From an uncultured Collinsella sp. (GTDB lineage: Bacteria > Actinomycetota > Coriobacteriia > Coriobacteriales > Coriobacteriaceae), in the NCBI GenBank assembly GCA_900542965.1, contig UQPY01000070.1:1-10452 (forward strand): 10,452 bases of DNA, in the 5' to 3' direction. The notes beneath the pieces were generated by a model. It saw only the letters and a list, made by a program, of their open reading frames with translations, was not told the DNA's origin and did not search any database. Shown piece after piece: positions 6,688-10,452 of the stretch; positions within the stretch are counted from its first letter, which is position 1; each line of letters begins with the position of its first letter. The position numbers and the translations under genes are program-made.

Positions 6688-7773
6688 ATGAAGCCACGTA
6701 ACATTGCCATCACCTGCGGTGTCGCGGGAGTCGCCGTCGGCCTTGCCGCTGCCACCGGTATCGTTTATCACAAGCAAATCAAGTCCGCCGCGTCGCTCAA
6801 ACGCTTGACCGGCTACGCGGATGGCTATGACCTGTACGCAATCGACATCGCCTACGACTACGATCTCGATCGCATCATCGCCGCTGGCGTGCGCGACGAC
6901 CAGGCCTACATCGATGCCGTGGTGGCGCAGGTGCTGCCCGGTGTGCCGGCACATGTCCAGGCGCCCCAGTTTGCCTGCAGCGCTTTTGTCGCCGTAGATG
7001 CCGAAGGCCGCGTGCGCACCGGTCGCAATTACGACTTTAAGGACGACACCTCGGCGCTGCTGGTGCGCAATCACCCACGCGGCGGCTATGCTTCCATCGG
7101 GCTTGCCGCCCTTAACAACCTGGGCGATAACACTCCACTTGACTCCGTCGCCGGACGCGCCGCGGCACTCATGGGCCCGTTTGCCCAGCTCGACGGTGTT
7201 AACGAATGCGGCGTGTCCATTGCCGTACTCACCCTGGATTCCAAGCCCTGTGACCAGGACACGCAACGGCCCGTCATCAACACCTCGCTCGCCATCCGTC
7301 TGGTGCTCGACCGTGCCGCCACCACGCAAGAAGCTGTCGACCTGCTTTCCGCCTACGACATGCATGCCATGGCAGGACGCGATTACCACTTCTTTATCAA
7401 CGACGCCGCCGGTGACGCGCACGTAGTAGAGTGGGATCCGCGCGATCCGGACCGCGCTTTCAAAGCGACTCCCGTACGCCAGGTTACGAACTTCTACGCC
7501 TGCTATGGCGACGAAGTGCTGCCCAACCAAAAGAATGGCGAGCTGGGCCATGGCAAAGAGCGCGCCGTCGCAATCGCCGATGTCCTTGACGCCCATGTCG
7601 GTGCCCAGGACGAAACGATTGTCTGGGAAGCCTTGCGCGCTGCAGCGCAAGAGCCCAATCCGGAAGACATCACCAGCAATACGCAATGGTCGGTCGTCTT
7701 TGACAATACCGAACCCGCCGCCGCTATTACGCTGCGCCGCCACTGGGGCGACGTCGACGCCTTCGCACTGTAA
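6688..7773 (+). CDS. membrane-anchored Ntn amidase, choloylglycine hydrolase family
   Basis: A 361-residue linear amide C-N hydrolase of the bile salt hydrolase / penicillin V acylase family. The catalytic domain starts at Cys97 (FACSAF). Arg113 and Asp116 in GRNYDF fall 16 and 19 residues later, exactly as Arg18 and Asp21 follow Cys2 in bile salt hydrolases. Asn172 (GVNECG) and an Asn in FFIND are likely further active-site residues. Unlike the classical enzymes, where Cys is residue 2, there is a hydrophobic helix at about 7-27 (signal anchor) and a ~70-residue segment before Cys97. So this is likely exported or anchored, and must be cleaved at Ala96/Cys97 to free the nucleophile. The substrate is unknown: bile salts, N-acyl amino acids or other N-acyl amides. 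GAGAGGAG precedes ATG 6688 with a 5-nt gap. Confidence 0.88.
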   Translation: MKPRNIAITCGVAGVAVGLAAATGIVYHKQIKSAASLKRLTGYADGYDLYAIDIAYDYDLDRIIAAGVRDDQAYIDAVVAQVLPGVPAHVQAPQFACSAFVAVDAEGRVRTGRNYDFKDDTSALLVRNHPRGGYASIGLAALNNLGDNTPLDSVAGRAAALMGPFAQLDGVNECGVSIAVLTLDSKPCDQDTQRPVINTSLAIRLVLDRAATTQEAVDLLSAYDMHAMAGRDYHFFINDAAGDAHVVEWDPRDPDRAFKATPVRQVTNFYACYGDEVLPNQKNGELGHGKERAVAIADVLDAHVGAQDETIVWEALRAAAQEPNPEDITSNTQWSVVFDNTEPAAAITLRRHWGDVDAFAL

Positions 7774-7828
7774 GGAGCCAGGCCCGTCGGCCTTACGCTC
7801 GCCTGACGTTATTTACATTTCCATACGC

Positions 7829-7893
7829 TTGAGCTAACACGTTTTACCCCGTATCAACAGTGTGCGGGGGTAAACTTATGCGCATGTTATAAC
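7829..7893 (+). promoter_or_regulatory. phosphofructokinase promoter region with an 8-bp dyad
   Basis: TTGAGC (7829-7834), 17 nt, TATCAA (7852-7857) is one possible promoter; TGTTATAAC (7885-7893) is an alternative extended -10 lacking a -35. TTTACCCC (7843-7850) and GGGGTAAA (7867-7874) are perfect inverted repeats with a 16-nt loop that overlap the first promoter, so an operator is plausible. The part of the gap nearer the amidase gene (7774-7828) holds no clear terminator. Confidence 0.4.
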
Positions 7894-7912
7894 TTGCCCG
7901 GAAGGATTCATC

Positions 7913-8992
7913 ATGCTTAGGATCGGTCTTCTTACCAGTGGCGGCGACTGCCAGGCGCTCAACGCCACTATGCGCGGCATCGTCAAAACGCTTATGACAA
8001 ATAGCGAAGAACCTATCGAGATCTATGGTTTTGAGGACGGCTACCAGGGCCTTATCTACAGCAGATTCCGCGTCATGACGCCCGCCGATTTTAGCGGCAT
8101 CCTCACCCGCGGCGGCACCATCCTGGGCACGAGCCGTACGCCGTTCAAGCGCCTGGATGTTCCCGAGGCCGATGGCGTCGAGAAGGTGCCCGCAATGGTC
8201 CACACCTATCATAAGCTGCAGCTCGACTGCCTGTTTATGCTGGGTGGCAACGGATCCACCAAGACCGCCAACCGCCTGCGCGAAGAGGGCCTCAACGTTA
8301 TCGCGCTGCCCAAGACCATCGATAACGACACCTGGGGCACCGAGTTGACGTTTGGCTTTACGAGCGCCATCGACGTCGCTACCAAGTGCATCGACGACAT
8401 TCACACCACCGCCTCAAGTCACGGCCGCGTGTTCGTTATCGAGATCATGGGTCACAAGGTTGGCTGGATTCCGCTGTATGCCGGCGTCGCGGGCGGCGCA
8501 GATGTCATCTTGATTCCCGAGATTCCCTACGACATGGATAACGTCATCAAGACCATCGAGCATCGCATGGAGACCGGCAGCCGCTTTACTATCGTGGCCG
8601 TCGCCGAGGGCGCTATCTCCAAGGAGGACGCGGCGCTGTCCAAGAAGGAGTACAAGAAGAAGCTCGCCGAGCGCACGAGCCCGTCAATCGTGTACGACAT
8701 CGCCAAGGAGATCGAGGCCAAGACCGGTCGCGAGACCCGCGTCGCCATCCCCGGCCACACGCAGCGCGGCGGCCAGCCCGACGCCCAGGACCGCATCTTT
8801 GCGACCCAGTGCGGCGTCGAGGCCGCGCTTGGCTGCCTGCGCGGCGAGTTTGGCTACATGATTGCCCTGCGCGACGGCAAGATGTGTCACATGCCGCTCG
8901 AGGAGGTCGCCGGCAAGCTCAAGTATGTCGATCCCCAGAGCGATCTAGTACGCGAGGCCAAGGCGTTGGGCATCAGCTTCGGCGACGAATAG
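7913..8992 (+). CDS. pfkA: 6-phosphofructokinase (phosphoryl donor uncertain)
   Basis: A 359-residue glycolytic enzyme that phosphorylates fructose 6-phosphate at C1. Motifs: TSGGDCQALNA (8-18) at the nucleotide or phosphate site, GGNGS (111-115), PKTIDND (133-139) with catalytic Asp137, EIMGHKVGW (177-185) and GHTQRGG (281-287). In the PFK family, Gly at the GGDGS position and Gly before TIDND mark ATP enzymes, while Asp and Lys mark pyrophosphate enzymes. Here the first site keeps Gly (Gly114, although the preceding Asp is Asn113) and the second has Lys134, a mixed signature. Donor choice therefore remains open. GGAAGGA lies about 6 nt before the ATG. The last codons and stop (GAC GAA TAG) form the outer arm of a large palindrome. 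Confidence 0.95.
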   Translation: MLRIGLLTSGGDCQALNATMRGIVKTLMTNSEEPIEIYGFEDGYQGLIYSRFRVMTPADFSGILTRGGTILGTSRTPFKRLDVPEADGVEKVPAMVHTYHKLQLDCLFMLGGNGSTKTANRLREEGLNVIALPKTIDNDTWGTELTFGFTSAIDVATKCIDDIHTTASSHGRVFVIEIMGHKVGWIPLYAGVAGGADVILIPEIPYDMDNVIKTIEHRMETGSRFTIVAVAEGAISKEDAALSKKEYKKKLAERTSPSIVYDIAKEIEAKTGRETRVAIPGHTQRGGQPDAQDRIFATQCGVEAALGCLRGEFGYMIALRDGKMCHMPLEEVAGKLKYVDPQSDLVREAKALGISFGDE

Positions 8993-9168
8993 CCTCGGCC
9001 GAAACTGCTCTCATCGGAGACCCCAGGGCTTACCTCCCAAATCGTCCTCGGACATGTCAGGATCCCGCCGTGCGCTTCGCGCGGCGGGATCCTTCCGTCC
9101 TGCGGAAAGATTTGGGAGGTAAGCCCTGGGGCCTCCTGCGGTAACCGGGGAGGCCGAGGCTATTCGTC
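8984..9168. repeat. 185-nt imperfect palindrome on one axis at the 3' end of pfkA
   Basis: Three blocks pair around the same centre (position 9076). 8984-9000 pairs with 9152-9168 (17 bp, perfect). 9021-9043 pairs with 9109-9131 (23 bp, perfect; four more pairs outside one mismatch). 9059-9074 pairs with 9078-9093 (16 bp including one G-U), closed by a 3-nt loop. Between the second and third blocks, 15 nt lie unpaired on each side; between the first and second, 15 nt lie beyond the extra pairs on each side. The right side also holds a small TTCCG/CGGAA hairpin (9093-9107). No T-run follows. The outer left arm includes the pfkA stop codon. Confidence 0.9.
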
Positions 9169-9386
9169 TTCTTGCTGCGGGTGCCTGCTCTGGAGGATTT
9201 GGAATGATGGGGGCTCTTGGCTGTTGCTTGCACTGACATTTGTCATGAAATGGCTGGCCGTTGGGGGTTGCTACTGGTAGTTGCGGTAGGGTTGAGGCAG
9301 ATTCTAACTAGAAATGGTGGTCGCTACCGGTTGTTCTCGGCATACTCGGCTCATTCGATTACGGTCACCTCACGAAAGGAACCACC
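9169..9386 (+). promoter_or_regulatory. upstream region of the XRE gene with two 5-2-5 dyads
   Basis: This 218-nt stretch holds no convincing gene. It carries two perfect short dyads: TGACA-TT-TGTCA (9234-9245) and TTCTA-AC-TAGAA (9302-9313). Either is of the size bound by an XRE dimer. A weak promoter may be TTGCGG (9281-9286), 18 nt, TAACTA (9305-9310), which the second dyad would overlap. The ribosome site AAAGGA (9375-9380) precedes the start codon by 6 nt. Autoregulation is an inference from position. Confidence 0.35.
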
Positions 9387-10307
9387 ATGGATCTTGCGAT
9401 GGCACAACGCCTCGTCGATCGCCGCAAGGCTGCCGGGCTTTCTCAGGAAGCGCTTGCCGCCCAACTGGGCGTGAGTCGCCAGGCTGTCAGCAAATGGGAG
9501 CGCAGCGAATCCTCGCCCGATACCGATAACCTCATTGCGCTCGCTGCACTGTATGGTGTGTCGCTGGATGAGCTGTTGTATGGGGAGGCAGTAGATGACG
9601 CTGACTGCTCTGAGGACAGCGATGCCGGAGCCGAGGCGTCGGATGAGGCCGAAGAGGATGAGGATTCTGCCGACAACACCAGTCGCAGCGACAAGCCACT
9701 CGTCGACATTTCCCTTGCGCACGGTATCCACGTTATTGATCCCGATAAAGGTGAGGAGGTTCACGTTGGCTGGAATGGCATCCACGTAACCAACGACCGC
9801 AAGGGCGAAGAGGTCCATGTGGGGCCAGGCGGCGTGCATGTTGATACGCTTGAGGACGACGGGCATAGCGTGCACACCAATGCCGACGGCACCGTCACTA
9901 TCGACGGCGAGACGTTTTCCAATTGGAAGGAGGCGCACGACAAGCTCGACCATCATGGCAAGCACTTCCACACCAAGCTCGGACGTGCGTGGAACAAGTT
10001 TCCCTTCCCCACGCTTGTCGCCCTCGCCTATCTGGCGCTCGGCATTGTCTACGGCACATGGGGCATGGGACTCTTCCTCGTCTTTTTGATTCCCATCTAC
10101 TACGCCATTGGCGACTTTATCGACCGACGCCGCCTGTCTATACTCATTGGCAGTGTCTACCCGGCGGCTGCTATTGCCTGGTTCCTCTACATGTGGCTCT
10201 GCCTGGGACAGCCCCATCCTGCCTGGGTAATCCTCATCACCATCCCCGTCGTGGGAGCACTCATGCACTGGTGCCGCAAACAATGGAAGCATCGCAAGCA
10301 GGCCTAG
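9387..10307 (+). CDS. XRE-family regulator with histidine-rich repeats and C-terminal membrane helices
   Basis: A 306-residue protein. Residues 4-64 are a helix-turn-helix of the Cro/CI type (LSQEALAAQLGVSRQAVSKWE is its core). Residues 67-100 form a very acidic linker. Residues 113-175 contain about three 18-19-residue repeats of the form G-[IV]-H-V-x(5)-K-G-E-E-V-H-V-G, rich in His and Val, followed by a His-rich stretch (184-195). From about 207 to 294 there are three or four hydrophobic segments (about 207-224, 226-244, 251-273, 277-294), ending in a basic tail. It should bind DNA while tethered to the membrane. The repeat region probably forms beta structure on the cytoplasmic side; its ligand, if any, is unknown. 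No partner gene is in the window. Confidence 0.85.
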   Translation: MDLAMAQRLVDRRKAAGLSQEALAAQLGVSRQAVSKWERSESSPDTDNLIALAALYGVSLDELLYGEAVDDADCSEDSDAGAEASDEAEEDEDSADNTSRSDKPLVDISLAHGIHVIDPDKGEEVHVGWNGIHVTNDRKGEEVHVGPGGVHVDTLEDDGHSVHTNADGTVTIDGETFSNWKEAHDKLDHHGKHFHTKLGRAWNKFPFPTLVALAYLALGIVYGTWGMGLFLVFLIPIYYAIGDFIDRRRLSILIGSVYPAAAIAWFLYMWLCLGQPHPAWVILITIPVVGALMHWCRKQWKHRKQA

Positions 10308-10349
10308 CCCGCCCCGTTCCGCCGGCAAACCCCAGCCGACGCTCCTCCC

Positions 10350-10452
10350 CTAAGTTGCGGTGATATAGTTCCTATTTAAGGCCCAAATGACCGAATCGGG
10401 GGTGCGGACGATTTCTTGGACCGCGCCTAGGCGTATCCAAGCTTCCTGCGGT
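10350..10452 (-). other. short open frame running off the right edge (doubtful gene end)
   Basis: On the reverse strand a frame stays open from the window edge (10451) to TAG at 10352-10350. It would encode 33 residues ending in NRNYITAT, where the last residues come from the dispersed repeat. A second frame is open to TAG within the repeat. Codons such as ATA, CTA and TTA are unlike the neighbours, so this could be non-coding repeat sequence as easily as the end of a gene. The same stretch holds a dyad (CTTGGA 10415-10420, CGCCTAGGCG 10424-10433, TCCAAG 10436-10441). Confidence 0.2.
10352..10380 (-). repeat. third copy of the dispersed ~25-29 nt repeat
   Basis: 10353-10377 is identical to the left arm at 1759-1783 over 25 nt. 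Read on the reverse strand, the match to 1798-1826 extends to 29 nt (CTTAAAT at the start, CAACTT at the end) with two differences. It lies 45 nt after the XRE stop, as the first pair lies 42 nt after the radical SAM stop. No inverted partner is seen in the remaining 72 nt of the window. Confidence 0.8.

Noticed and set aside
5252..6691. 479-codon forward frame opposite the M18 aminopeptidase
   Set aside because: Longer than many real genes but antisense to a complete zinc peptidase and without any domain of its own.
6634..7743. 369-codon reverse frame opposite the amidase
   Set aside because: Antisense shadow; the forward frame has the full active-site pattern and a ribosome binding site.
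9059..9093. Inner 16-bp hairpin as an ordinary intrinsic terminator of pfkA
   Set aside because: No T-run follows it and it lies inside a larger palindrome on the same axis, so a simple terminator does not explain the structure.
9160..9246. 28-codon reverse frame ending QQEDE-stop at the right arm of the palindrome
   Set aside because: It mirrors the end of pfkA through the inverted repeat, which first suggested a convergent gene. It has no ribosome binding site and is too short to support.
9279..9287. AGTTGCGGT near the XRE promoter as a fourth copy of the dispersed repeat
   Set aside because: Only nine bases match the repeat start, after which the sequences diverge; probably chance.
9351..10328. 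325-codon reverse frame opposite the XRE gene
   Set aside because: The forward frame has a clear helix-turn-helix, membrane segments and a ribosome binding site; the reverse frame shows no domain.

Overview
This is a GC-rich, gene-dense bacterial chromosome segment. The protein types (SEC-C-tagged methionine aminopeptidase, an anchored choloylglycine-hydrolase-family enzyme, an actinobacterial-looking phosphofructokinase) and the strong preference for C/G-ending codons point to a gut anaerobe of the Actinomycetota. My best guess is Collinsella or another Coriobacteriia. That is inferred from the proteins; there is no rRNA or other marker gene here to prove it.

Layout: 1-715 (-) truncated alpha/beta hydrolase. 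941-1717 (+) radical SAM protein. 1878-2765 (+) type I methionine aminopeptidase. 2894-3829 (+) D-2-hydroxyacid dehydrogenase. 4062-4553 and 4546-4926 (-) a PIN-domain toxin and its ribbon-helix-helix antitoxin, overlapping by 8 bases. 5141-6526 (-) M18 aminopeptidase. 6688-7773 (+) membrane-anchored Ntn amidase of the choloylglycine hydrolase family. 7913-8992 (+) 6-phosphofructokinase. 9387-10307 (+) XRE-type regulator with an unusual repeat domain and C-terminal membrane helices. Apart from the toxin-antitoxin pair, most genes look like single transcription units with their own ribosome binding sites, often separated by hairpins. No metabolic pathway links them: peptide trimming (MetAP, M18), glycolysis (PFK), redox of 2-hydroxyacids and amide hydrolysis are general functions.

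The most unusual material is between the genes. (1) An imperfect palindrome with 91-nt arms on one dyad axis (8984-9168) starts inside the last codons of the phosphofructokinase gene. (2) A ~25-29 nt sequence occurs three times: as an inverted pair at 1759-1826 and as a single copy at 10352-10380. (3) A tandem pair of hairpin units (3833-3930) shares an identical 16-nt tail, and one stem base pair has changed in a compensated way. (4) Two dyads share a CCTGCC/GGCAGG core (2840-2876 and 5104-5142). I see no tRNA, rRNA, CRISPR array, insertion sequence or transposase gene. No new defence-like or biosynthetic multi-gene system is evident. The best candidates for something undescribed are the structured intergenic elements and the membrane-tethered XRE protein.
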